This document shows, one piece after another, positions 33,306 through 45,400 of a stretch of 64,000 nucleotides of DNA. How positions within the stretch are numbered: the stretch's first letter is position 1; the number at the start of each line of letters is the position of its first letter. The DNA is from Zygaena filipendulae (Eukaryota; Arthropoda; Insecta; Lepidoptera; Zygaenidae). A program made the position numbers and the translations under genes. The notes under the pieces are model-generated. The model was not told the origin of the DNA, searched no databases, and saw nothing but the letters and a program-made list of their open reading frames with translations. Where the stretch lies: positions 3,928,501 to 3,992,500 of the forward strand of contig OU015651.1 in the NCBI GenBank assembly GCA_907165275.2, read 5' to 3'.

Positions 33306-36081
33306 CCACTTTTTCACTGACTTTATTTTTCTCATGTTCTGAAAAACAACCGAACTTATAATATTATTTTTTCGCTCATCCTGTTTATAACGTATACTTT
33401 CAACCCTGTAAATATTAATTATAACTAATTTACCACATCCTATAGTATACGAGTTATAATGTATTAAAATAAATCCCTATTTCCCTTGGTTACGGCATCA
33501 CGCGTACCAACGCGCGCGGCTGGACCAATCTTTAAATTTTGCATACATATTGTCAGGGGTACAGAAAAGGAAATCGGGTACTTTCTCTCCCGGAATTCCC
33601 GCGGGAACTCCGAAATTTCCGTAGGTGAAACTGCGGGGACAGCTAATTGAGAGTAAATAATTATATTTCGTTAGCCCTTACTGTTATTACTTATTAGTGT
33701 TTGTTTTCAGTTCAGATGCAAGTGCTGATGAATCTAATGTTGGATGGACCTACTACAACAAGGTTATGGTAAGAAATTGTAGTGCTTCCTTTCACTAAGT
33801 TTTTCAGATGATAATTATATGATAACTAGCTGTCCCCCGCGATTTCATCCGCGGTAATTTCGGAGTTTCCGCGGTCTATGTCCTTCTTTGTACCTACCCC
33901 TGACAGTGGTTTACGGTGATTAGCTGTTCCCCGCATTAAATCCGGAGTTCCCGCGGAAATTCCGAGATAAAAACTATCCTATCTTTTAAGTTAGACCATA
34001 TTATAAATGGTTACAAAATTTTATCAAAATTCGTTCTGTAGTTTCGGAGTCCATCCCGGACAAACAACGTGACACGTGATTTATATAAGATTAAGATGTT
34101 TTCACATCATTACTCTTGGTTTCATTGTACATGACCTTTATAGTAAAGAGAAAATAATAAACAAAATAAATTACTTTTTCAGAACCATGTAAACGGAATG
34201 CTCCAAGACTCTGAAATGCCCTCATCTGCAAGTGCTATGTACAGAAATACAAAACAACAGTGTGTTCAAATGCAAATAGATAAGACGAATATTAGTGTTA
34301 CTAAAAGGTATTTGCGAGACATGATGATCACTTAATATAATCTATTGTACTAGAGTGGTCAATTGACTGTGTGGGCAAACTTTCTTCATGAAGGGCCAGA
34401 AAGTTTATGAAATTTCGGAGGAGGGCCTTAATACATATAATTATAGAAAAATGCATATTGTTTTGAAATTCGTTAATCATAAATTATAAACATGCATGCA
34501 TGACCTTCAAAATTTAATTTCGAAGGACCGCCCTGGGCCGGATTAAATCTTTTTGCGGGCCGTAGTTTTCCCACCACTGTTGTAGAGCTGCCACGTCCTA
34601 TGGGCTATGGCGCCATACTGATTGCGAAGTCTCATAGTTGGGCAAGTATTTACTGCATGTAGTGCACCTTATCCAGTCATTAAACTGAATCCCACACACA
34701 GGCAGCGTAGACTTTTTAAAGAGTATGAACAGTAACAGTAATGATCAAAAATCTGATGATAATTGCCTGTAATGTATGAAACCTAGCTGTGCCTCGTGGT
34801 TTCACTAACGCGTAGCGTGAATTTCGGAATTCCAAAATAACCTAATTTATTTCTTACTAGCTGTTCCCTGCGGTTTTACCTGCGGTAATTTTGGAGTTCC
34901 CGCGGGAATTCGGGGATAAAAAGAACTTTAAAAACTCCTTTTCTTTCTTTATGTCCTTCTCTGTACCCCCGACAACGTGTATGCCGCCGTTAAGCCCTGA
35001 AAGCGCGTAACAAACAAACTTACTTTATTTTAACGATATTAGTTGGGATAACGTCTGCTATAATTAGAAGTGAAAGTACTGTAAAAATCGGTTCAACCGT
35101 TTTGGAGATTAACCCGCGTGAGTTTCGGAATTCCCCCAGGAACTCTAATAATGATAAAAGTAGCTTAAGCTCCTCATCACATCCGCTGATTGCCAGTGAA
35201 AGTCCCGTCAAAATGGTTTTAACCGTTTCGGTGATTAGCTGTTCCCCACGTAAATTTCGGAGTTCCCGCCGGAATTCCGGGATAAAAATTGTATCCTATG
35301 TCCTTCTCTATACCCCTGACATTGTATATGCAAAATTTTATGATGATCGGTTGAGCCGTTAAGCTGTGAAAGCTTAACAGACAGACAGCAACAGGCAGAC
35401 AGGGTTACTTTCGCATTTATAATATTAGTAGGGATAACCAAAGAAACTAAATATACTTACTCATAATTATAGATTCATATAAACCTAGTATAGAATGCAA
35501 AAAATGTGCGCTAGTTTAGTTTGGAATGACTACTTGAAATATTATAATGCAACTAACACAGTTGTTCAGATGGACATGTCAAATAGAACTTCCGATTTAC
35601 TACTTTAATTATTTTATTTTTTTCAGAGTTAAGTTTGGTGACGACCCAAAGGGAATTCTCCAACCACATCTGCAAGTGGCCTCTTCGGATACCAGTATAA
35701 AAATGAACCAGCTAGCTGCAAAGTACTTGAAAAATGCTGCTCCACCAGTACTCGTTCAACACGAGGCAGTGAAACCAGTGCTGACGGGAACAGCTGACTT
35801 GTCGCTGGCCACAAGAAATTATATGGAGAGACACCATTTGTTGCAAGGTTAATTGTTTAATACTTTTTATGAACGTTTTAGATTTTGTCTATCACATCGT
35901 TATTCGTTACTGCCTACATCGTCACTGTTCCGCCAATCAATATAATTATAATCATATTAAACATTTTTAACGTGCTTTTTCTGTTTCAGGATTTCCGACC
36001 ACTTCTGGTTCTCCCCCTCCACCATCTATACCCAAGTTTTTGGACATAACGGCTTTGAAACAACAGCCTAAATTTTTATAG
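31077..36081 (+). CDS. STIL/Ana2-type centriole duplication protein
   Basis: STIL (Ana2 in Drosophila) binds PLK4 and SAS-6 and starts procentriole assembly. Exons 31077-32695, 33711-33768, 34183-34307, 35627-35847 and 35990-36081 join in phase to give 704 residues. The long first exon encodes a low-complexity, Ser- and Cys-containing region. It then has a short coiled coil, TVADLFKIIKLQSEQLQLLQ (about 347-366), in the place and style of the STIL/Ana2 central coiled coil, followed by KISIGVMTSFEMVRTSTI. Exon 4 holds ADLSLATRNYMERHHLLQ, which matches the STAN motif that binds SAS-6. The C-terminus PKFLDITALKQQPKFL resembles the Ana2 C-terminal tail. The protein is shorter than human STIL and lacks its large N-terminal domain, as insect Ana2 does. 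The symbol is left open between stil and ana2. AATAAA at 36261-36266 fits the 3' end. Confidence 0.85.
32725..33444. mobile_element. TIR element in STIL intron 1 with a SINE inserted in it
   Basis: GATGTGGTAAAATTAG...AATATTTACAGGGTTGAAAG, then TATAC, at 32728-32771 recurs inverted at about 33390-33440. These ends of about 45 bases enclose a reverse SINE-like copy (32778-32993, with a GGAT tetranucleotide run), a T-rich tract, an AT(A/T) microsatellite (about 33252-33303) and unassigned sequence. The SINE must have arrived after the TIR element. Confidence 0.6.
33475..34091. repeat. SINE-like repeats flanking STIL exon 2
   Basis: A reverse copy (about 33475-33645, ending GGTGAAACTGCGGGGACAGC) lies before exon 2, and a forward copy (about 33824-34091, opening ACTAGCTGTCCCCCGCG) lies after it. 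The forward one carries a second inserted half-box (GATTAGCTGTTCCCCGC near 33920). It matches the 6854-7046 copy closely. Confidence 0.7.
34353..34581. mobile_element. Probable hAT-type MITE in STIL intron 3
   Basis: The ends GAGTGGTCAATTGACTG / GTTTTCCCACCACTG resemble hAT terminal inverted repeats. The flanks TTGTACTA and TTGTAGAG share their first five of eight bases. The interior has GGGCCAGAAAGTTTATGAAA and GGGCCGGATTAAATC, inverse-like halves typical of short hAT derivatives. There is no ORF. Confidence 0.5.
34783..35437 (+). repeat. Cluster of at least three forward SINE-like repeats
   Basis: Successive boxes AGCTGTGCCTCGTGGTTTCA (34786), ACTAGCTGTTCCCTGCGG (34856) and GATTAGCTGTTCCCCACG (about 35231) show nested or tandem copies in STIL intron 3. 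They end with a CAGACAGACAG tract and TATAATATTAGTAGGGAT. The arrangement suggests repeated insertion into an older copy. Confidence 0.65.
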
Positions 36082-39000
36082 GCAGGTATTTATAATATTG
36101 AGTACCAGCTAGCTTCTGTAAGAGTTATTCCAATGAACTTTCCCAATTATTCTCAAATGTATTTTTGAATAGACATACTATCGTAAATGTATATTTGAAT
36201 ATATTTATTTTTATTAATTTATGTTTTCTATATTCTTAAGTAGGTTAATATATTTTGATGAATAAAAAATTAATTCTGACCAAACTAATTTTGTTCTTTA
36301 TCCAATTGAAAATTTCTAAAACTATCTGATCCATGTATTAAATTAGTTTTTAAAATTTATATACTTCAAAAAAATATGTAGGTATCAAAGTTAGTCGAGA
36401 AGTTTGTAAATAGTGAGATCGTTAGGTTGGTAAAACTAAAACCACAACTTTATTGAACAGACATTTATTAAATCTTAAATAAATATAATCATTAACTGCG
36501 TAAAACTTTATATTTAAAAACATTGACGTAAGTGACAGAAATTAATTCATTTTTTTGTTTTATTCATGGACATTATAATTTTTTAAACTGTTATTTTTAC
36601 TTTACATTAAACATCTTTGGTATTTACTATTTATCACAAATAGTTCTTAATAGAATTTCACACGAAGGATTGTAGGCCTATTGTAATTGCCATTATTTTA
36701 ACATACCTATTACCTAGCAGTTGTATAATAATAATATATTTAATTTATTTAAACAATATCGCCATTCTATTGAAAGTAATCCTAAATTTTTATATCCATT
36801 TAAAATAAAAATCTCTCCGAGGTATACGATATATTCTCACAAATAACTTGTACTTTATATTTATGTATATTTCCCAAACTTATTTGTATTTCAATTATTA
36901 TCATGTTGAAGGTGCTTTCATTACTAGAGGTGATAACATGTATTTCCTTCAATATAATAACACAATAATTTATTATATAAAGTCATATTTCGATTACTTT
37001 TCAATTAAGTAGGTAATTAATTTCTTATTTCTAGTTTTAGACTTCAGTAAACATTAAGTAGTTAAGTGACTCATAACACTTAATAGCTATCAGTTGGTTT
37101 TGTGTCTTAGGTAGCTTGTTGCAGACTTAGGTAGGTATAAAAACACTTGAAGGATTTTTTTTAATCTTATAAAATTTTATGATAAAACAACAGAGCTGTA
37201 AAAAGCCAAAGAAACGATGTTAGCTATTACATAGCTCCTTATTTAATTATGTAGTTTTTTCTCCCGATCTTCTGTCTCTCTCTTTTTCTTAATTTGACTT
37301 AAGAATTAGAAGCCCCCTTTACCTAGATTTGAATATAAAACGGTACATTTGTAGTCAATGCCTACCTCATTTCATAACGAGAAAAAAAATTACATAAATA
37401 TAAAAACTTTTTGCCTTGATAAAAAAGTTAATATTATCACGCTTGTTTAATACCTATATTGCACTGTGAATCAAAAAGCGGTGCATTATGAGGCACTTAC
37501 GGACAAGTGTGATGAAAAAATACTTTCGTAGAAGATTTAGATGAGTAGGCTCTGTGTCAATATGTCTGCCAGTCTGTCGGTCAGTTTCTCTTCTATGGTG
37601 TAAATCGTTCAACGTCCATCTTTCATTCATAGTATGATGCTGCACGGTGGCAAACATCCATAATTGAATTGATGTTATCAGACTAACTTTTTGACAGTAA
37701 TTCATCGTCAAAACTTTAAATTTATTAATAAAGACAGTTGGTTTATTTTATAAACGTCTTGTATGATCTTTAAGTGCCCAGAGAATGTGAATAGGTATTA
37801 TTTTGATGCAATTATTTATCCTCTTTTACGAGCAGGCATAGTTTCTAGTTGAAAAGATTCTAGTGTTTTAAATTTTATTCTACAAATTTAATTCCAATAA
37901 TTTGGATAAAAGCAGCTCATCTATTTTAATCAGTGGTGGTCCATAGGTACTCCATGGTATATTATAGCCTAATATTTAGAACGCCTTTTGTTTATTTACA
38001 ATACCAAAGACAATTGTAGACTTAAAATATAGGACTTCAATTCTCACGCATCGCAAATTTTTACTAAAAACTAAATTAACACTCAATATCTGTAGCGTAA
38101 CCGTGAGTAAGCCGCTGTACTTATTAAATTAGTGTTAAACATAATAATTATGTTTCACAAAATTTTAAATCAATTAATTGTTCAACAAACGTTTGATTGG
38201 ATTTCTCAGCCGGTGGTCGCATGTCTAAAATTTTAACAATGCTGACATTACATGAGACAGAACTATTAAACATCACTTTATGTCTTGTTTCTTATTTTTC
38301 ATATTATCTATAATCATTAAATTTATCATAACTCATAACTTAGAATTCTAAATAAATTATTATTCATATCTCTAATTTTAAATAGGTATTCATGAAGAAT
38401 TATTTACACGTGGACTGTACAGTAAAAATCGACTTATTCACATCGTAACCATAATGTATAAGTTTTTCAATATAGACTGCTACATACAATCAGTGAAAAC
38501 TTGATTAAAACATTGAGCACAAAATCTTTGGTAAAGAGTATGAGATTTTCTAAAATTTCGTACCTACTTACCTAAAACTACTCTACTATAATTTATGCAT
38601 TTTTGAGTAATTTTCATAGACACATACTGTACCTATACCTATCTAATTGATTAGTACAAGCCTAGATTAGGATAAAGAAAACATTAATAATAGCATGGAC
38701 CAATAATGGTCCATGATCATAGTAATATCTCGGTCATGTAACGAGTCGTCATCGTCCTGGATACATTTCCCCCGGTGCGTATATCACATTTTAACTAGCT
38801 TAGTTTAAATTTAAAACTGAATTTTTTGTCTCACAACTTAGTAATTTTTTTGTGGCATCTACAAAATATCATATACTTATCTAGTAACATCAAGTTATTA
38901 CATGAAAATACTTATATACGTTACATACTCGTATAGGTATTTCGGTAAATACATCACTTTGTGATGAGAAGCTGATTATGATCACCTCCGACTAGTGTTT

Positions 39001-39415
39001 GAGGTTGTGGTTATAGTTAAAAGACTGTTTTCGACCTTTCGCCTCCTTAGCCAAATTGACAATCTATGATAAAATAGGTAATCGTTAACGCACAGAAAAC
39101 TAAGAATCGTATCGTCATATCACGTGGTCACGTAAAAACGTCCAGTCAAGAGTCCATTTATATGTAGATTGACAACTTGACTAAGAAGGCTGTTATGACT
39201 TGTCGACCGTCTCTTACTTTCTTTCTCTTCTCTCTCATCTTTAACAAGTTTAAGTTACAACGTTCAATGAGCAAGTACTGTAGGCAGACAAGCCAGCTTC
39301 AGGTACATTGCATCAATTAGAATTATTATTTATTTTTGTTCATTTTTTCTGTGTCGCTATGAAAATATATTTTCTTAAACTTTAGTCTACACCGTAGATA
39401 TAAAGATTAGTCTTC
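36082..39415. other. 3' flanks of STIL and GARNL3
   Basis: No coding sequence was recognised in these 3.3 kb. It is AT-rich and almost free of the repeats that fill the rest of the window. A plus-strand AATAAA at 36261-36266 suits STIL. Minus-strand AATAAA signals at 36449-36454 and 36465-36470 are the first good ones near the far end. The stretch could therefore be a 3' untranslated region of about 3 kb for GARNL3. That is inference. Confidence 0.45.
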
Positions 39416-42400
39416 TTATAAGGTTTCATCCGCTCCACCGCCTCGCGATTTGCTTTCTAATCTCAACTCCGCTAGCCTTTGTCTCACACTGTTTGACCTG
39501 AAAAATTCCTGTATACGTATTACATACAACCTATTTCAAAATTTAGCAGGTAATGCATGAATGAAAATATAGTGTAGGTACTTATATTCATTAATAAGTT
39601 TTTATTATTACTAGAAAGAATCCTTTAGTATGTTACTGCAACTATAAAATCGTCACAAACTTACCTATCAGAAATGACCGCGGCGACGACTTGATCGGCC
39701 GAAACGGACTGTCGTTGATAAGCTCCGGCGCTGAGATTCGTCTGCGGTATTTTGTAAATGCGTACACATCTACCGCTATTTTCCGGTAATACTGTAAAAC
39801 AAGAGTAACAAAATTGAGTGAATGTGCTGTGCTGTGAATTCACTTATAAAATATTCACTAATAAATAATAATTTAACCTTGAGGAGAGCTCGGTGGCGAT
39901 ACCGGGGCCATACGTTGCAATGGCGGCCGGATATTCTCTTGTTCCGATGATAACGAACTACTTCTACTGGACCCTGAATTAGTTTCAGAAGATCGGGTCT
40001 GATTGTTTGCTAAAGTTTCCCCTCTGTCAGATAAAATTTGAAAAGCCATGAGTCAATAAAATCAATTCATCCATATAAACATAAAATACAAATGGTTTTC
40101 TTAAAAGTATTTATAGATATGTATTTAGAAGTAAGACGTAATATTGGGCATATTGACTAATTTTTAATTTTTAGTCCGTCTTGTAGATTATTAAAAAATA
40201 TTGGACACGTATTTTTCTTTTTTTACGTAATAATAAAGGCGATAGGTATATTGAGTTGAAATTACGCGTGACGTCACTATTCTGACAGTTTGTATGGCGG
40301 TTTTAGCGGTTAGTGACGTCACGACCCCCTCACCCTAAACTTTAATGCGCTTTATCTCTGTATATTTTAATTTATTTAAAAAAGCAAAAAATACGTGTCT
40401 ATTGTTTTTTCATTTTCTAACTGACGGACTAATTACAATTTTGATTTTCAAAAGTAGTCCACATTCCTATTTAACACCCAAAATTAAGCCATATTGTTCG
40501 TCGTAACTCTTATCAAATGTATACTCTTATGGCGTGCTATTCATACTACGATTGCCTATTGTCCCGCAAATTCAGTCAATTTCTTACTTGTTGCTGTCGT
40601 TATTATCGTCTTCGTCGAGGGAGTACGGCGCGCCCTGTTTGCTCATTTGCCGCACCAGCTCGTAGCTCTCGTGCTGCAGCGCGAGGCAGGGGTCGATGTC
40701 GCGACTCAACGGGATGTACTCGGGAGCGCACGCCACGTAAAATATATCCTAGAGGTAACACAAAACGTATTGAAATAAACTCAATACACCTAATAAACTT
40801 TTCACTTACTTCAGTGATTGCATAAATTTTGATTTAAACTCATATTTTTGAGATATTTAGGTACTTACTCTTCGCCCGCAAAGCATCTTCAGTCCAGGTA
40901 TACACGCCGCATGAACCAATGATCCATTTGCAACTAGTCTTATTTCTAACAAGTCTTCCGCAAACGCCATTATGTATGGAAATGCACAAACTGAAAGTGG
41001 GAAGAATGCCAGTATAGGTAGTTAAGTTTCTGTTTCATCATGTTATTAAATAGGTAGGTATGTAGGTATTAATGTTTTTCGTCCTTCAGACTTACCGACC
41101 GCAGTAGGCACCGTTGTCCAATGGAAATCACATTCACTATCTACTTCTAAACCTCTGCTCGTCAATCGCTCAAAATGACACGTATCTGGACAAAAAAGTA
41201 TCAAATATAATAGGTACTTACATTATTTTGATCCCCATGCATTCTCATCAAACTCACCCTTAGTGAGATTGCCGTGTACTTACGATTATAACATAAAACT
41301 ATTTGTCCGTCCCTCTCGTCTCCGATTCTTAGTGCATTCACCAGCGTGCCACGTCTAGGTCCACTGTCATCCGAACCTTCTGCTTTTTTGACAGACTAAA
41401 AAGTTTCAATTTAATTTTTATTCACTGATTACACACATTACTGATTGGCATTAATGATAACAATATAGTGATAGATGTATCAATATAGTGAAGCTATGTA
41501 CCTGTCCAGTGTTCGATTCTAAGACATCCCAGTGATGCTTGTAGCCTACCACCATTATTCCGACTTCACCGTCCATGAGTTTTAACATTATTGGGGTTTC
41601 ACTTAACTGAATGTCCTGAAATAAACATGAAGTAGGTATGTCAATAACTTTTCGCAGACTAGCTTATATTATTATTCAATGACTTAACTTTTTTGTAGGT
41701 ATTATAATATTACCTTGATATGCGTGTATTCGAAACCCATTTCACTATCAGTCTTTGGCTCTTCAATCAACAGCATAATTTTTTTACCAATCGCTATCGC
41801 TAATGTGGTTTTACCGCCGTCACCTGATGGATAATAATAATAATTAATCAATAGATTAATTTATGTTCATAAACCTTTTCAACAAATTTTGATGAGTAGA
41901 ATAGAGTCTATTTTACAGAGGGAGAGGACTTTCTGAAGCGTCCCCCCCCCCCGGCGTCCTCCTGTGTTATAAACAATTAAACAAGTTTTAACTTAAGTTA
42001 CCTACCTGTATCAAGAATGTCGAAGTAATGAGCGGTCTTGGTACGCGGAAGCCTTGCGTGCTTGCAGTCTTGCAACGGCCTCATGGCCCACGCGCCCGCG
42101 CACAGTTCCTGTAGCGGCAACGCGTATACCCCCGCGCCGCCCGCGCCCCCCGTCGTCGACCCCCCGCCCATGACCGTCCGGGCGCCCACCCGGAATAAAC
42201 CGGCTCGCTCCGTTACTCTAGCGGCGCGAACACATCCCTCCCACCTCAGTACTACTCGTGTGGTACCACTCTCTAGAAAGGTAAGAAATAATAGTTGGAT
42301 GGTAGATAACGTACCAGATCAGCCCTCTTAGCCCATAATCAATCAAATATAGGTACTTACTATATTTCTTACTGTGTGTGTGCAACACAGGAAGAAACAC

Positions 42401-45400
42401 ATTTTACAAAGCTACAGAAACATGTAAATATCTACGTACAATTTAGGCGACCTATATTGCTAAGAGCATGCTAAGTTCCTTAGTTTTCTATAGCAATAAC
42501 GATTACTTAATTATAGGATTGATTAATTTGAACTCAACGCTCAATGTCACACTCAAGACTCAATTTGAGTTATTTACAAGGTCAAATCGTTCATCATCGT
42601 GCTTAGGTACCTTCTAGTATGTATGTGTTGGAAGTGGTGGACAGCAAAAGTCGTCCTTCTGCCAGTTGCTCCGCGCACACCGGCGCTGCTGGCAAGGGCG
42701 CCGCGCGCCATACACGCCCCTCCCAGGGCGCCCGTCGGCAGCCGCCAGAACCTGATGCGTAAATGAATTAATTTAGTTCTGGTTTTGCTAGGAAATCACA
42801 AGGATTGGGTGAGATATCATTTGAATTTATTTTTTTCGTCGAACGCGCTATTTCTAAACCGACCAGTGCGTGACATTGGGTCGCCGTTGCCAGGCAAGGA
42901 CTTCTTCGCCGGCTGTGACAACCGACCAAATTTTGGAAAAATGGAGGTCTCCCCTTACAATCTTCTATTTCACAACAGATTCATCAGAATGCCTTAAATG
43001 ATTTCATTGAGGTAAATTTTATATACCGGTAGATACGAGACTAGTTGGCGCATCTCCCCTCAATACCGCTTCCAGTTTGAGCTTCTGGCCCTCGTGCAGG
43101 AACCGCTCGGTGCGAGCCGCGCCCGCGCCGCCGGCGCCCGCGCTGCCCGACCACACGTCCGACAGTGCGCGACGCGACAACATAGGCTAGAATGTAGGTA
43201 TCGAGTTGACGTGTCAGTACTATTAACCAACGAATTTTGAAAATTTCTGTATTTTGTGGACTCTTTGGCGTTCGTGATATAGTCCATTGAAATGTTACAT
43301 TTTTTAGGCCTTACCTTGCGTTTTTTAGAGGACGCAATTTTATTTTTTTGATGTGTAGGGGGGGTCAGTGTAAAGCTAAAACCAAGTTTGTGGGGTCGCA
43401 ACCCTTGTCCCACGGCCGCCATCTTGAAAATAGGGGTTGAAATGGTTTTTACGGTATATCTCTTAAACTATTTATTTGAGAAAAAAAATTTGTTAATATT
43501 TTTTGTTGCAAATTAAATTCTCTACAACTTTGGTCCAGTAACTTTTTATCGTAGAACTATAAATAAAAAAGTTATAAGCGAAAATCTTCAGAAATTCGAG
43601 AAAAAAATTTATATTTTTCGATGTAACTTTTTTTTTATCATTTTACGAAAAAATGATATCTGACCACTTTTGTAGATCGTTTTTTGAGGAACAACTTTTA
43701 TTTGCATCATTTTTTCATTAAGTCAATAGCTAAGGTTTTACAGCGCTCCGAAGTGAGTACTATTTTTTAGTACTCTTAACTATACCTATATTATACGTGT
43801 GTACTAATAATATGTCATCAGTTATTTTATTATTTTTTTTTTATAACTTTTTTAATTACAAATTTTGCAATATTATTAATAATTAATTATTGACTCTTTT
43901 CCCCACCACCTACGAGGTAGAGTCTAGAGGCGCGTTTTTTTTACGTGGTATCCCCAATAGGCATAAGTTAGTAGTAGTAGTAGTTCTTTTATTCCCTCAT
44001 GCTCACTTGCCAGTATTTTCTACCTGAACAGTATTCTCGGTAACGGCTATCAGATTTAAAATTATTTTAAAAATCAATAATTGTTAAATTCTGTTATGGA
44101 GTGAAAAAGAGTCAATAATTAATTTTTAATAATATTGCAAAATTAATAATCAAAAAAATTATATTAACAAAGTAAAAAAAAAAATAAAAAAAAAAAAATA
44201 ACTGATGACATATTATTAGTACACACGTATAATATAGGTATAGTTAAGAGTACTAAAAAATAGTACTCACTTCGGAGCGCTGTAAAACCTTAGCTATTGA
44301 CTTAATGAAAAAATGATGCAAATAAAAGTTGTTCCTCAAAAAACGATCTACAAAAGTGGTCAGATATAATTTTTTCGTAAAATGATAAAAAAAAAAGTTA
44401 CATCGAAAAATATAAATTTTTTTGCTCGAATTTCTGAAGATTTTCGCTTATAACTTTTTTATTTATAGTTCTACGATAAAAAGTTACTGGACCAAAGTTG
44501 TAGAGAATTTAATTTGCAACAAAAAATATTAGCAATTTTTTTTTCTCAAATAAATAGTTTAAGAGATATACCGTAAAAACCATTCCAACCCCTATTTTCA
44601 AGATGGCGGCCGTGGGGACAAGGGTGGCGACCCCACAAACTTGGTTTTAGCTTTAAACTGACCCCCCCTACACATCAAAAAAATAAAATTGCGTCCTCTA
44701 AAAAACGCAACCCCAAATGTAACTTTTCAATGGACTAATTTACGACTGTCGTGCTAAGAGCCATAAGAAATGCTGGTGTATCTACCATTCAGTCTTGTGC
44801 GAAAAAAAATATTTTGCTACAGTTTACGTATGACGTCAAGACTTCTAAACTTTAATGTGTTTTAACTTCGTATTCTTTCAATTATTTGAAAAAGCAAAAA
44901 AATACTATTATTTTTTTAATATCTACTAGTTGTGCCCCGCGGTTTCACCCGTGTTAATTTCAGAATTCACGCGGGAATTCCGGGATAAAAAGGACCCTAT
45001 GTGTTAATCTGATGTATAAGCTATATTATTGTAAAGTTTTATTTAAATCCATCCAGTAGTTTTTGTGTGAAAGAGTAACAAACATCCATCCATCCATCCA
45101 TCCATCCATACATTTCGCGTTTATAATATTAGTAGGATAATACGGATGTTGACGACTTTTGGAAATCAAAATTCTAATTAGTCTGTCAGTTAGAAAATTA
45201 AAAATTATTAGACACGTATTTTTTTATTTTGCAAATAAATGAAAATACACAGAGTTATAGCGCGTTAAAGTTTAGGGTGGGGGCTCGTGACGTCACTTAC
45301 CATTACAAGCCACCATACAAACTGCACGGGTTAGTTACGTCACGCGAAATTTCAACTAAATGTATTACCGTTATTTTTTGATCACGTAAAAAAGGAAAAA

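Noticed and set aside
11036..33310. TTA/AAT microsatellites and other short regular tracts as CRISPR-like arrays
   Set aside because: They are simple sequence repeats of 3-5 bases without spacers, in a eukaryotic genome.
41714..41823. [15 protein letters not shown] read as a nucleotide-binding P-loop
   Set aside because: The spacing does not fit Walker A, and the exon lies in order within the CNH domain of GARNL3.
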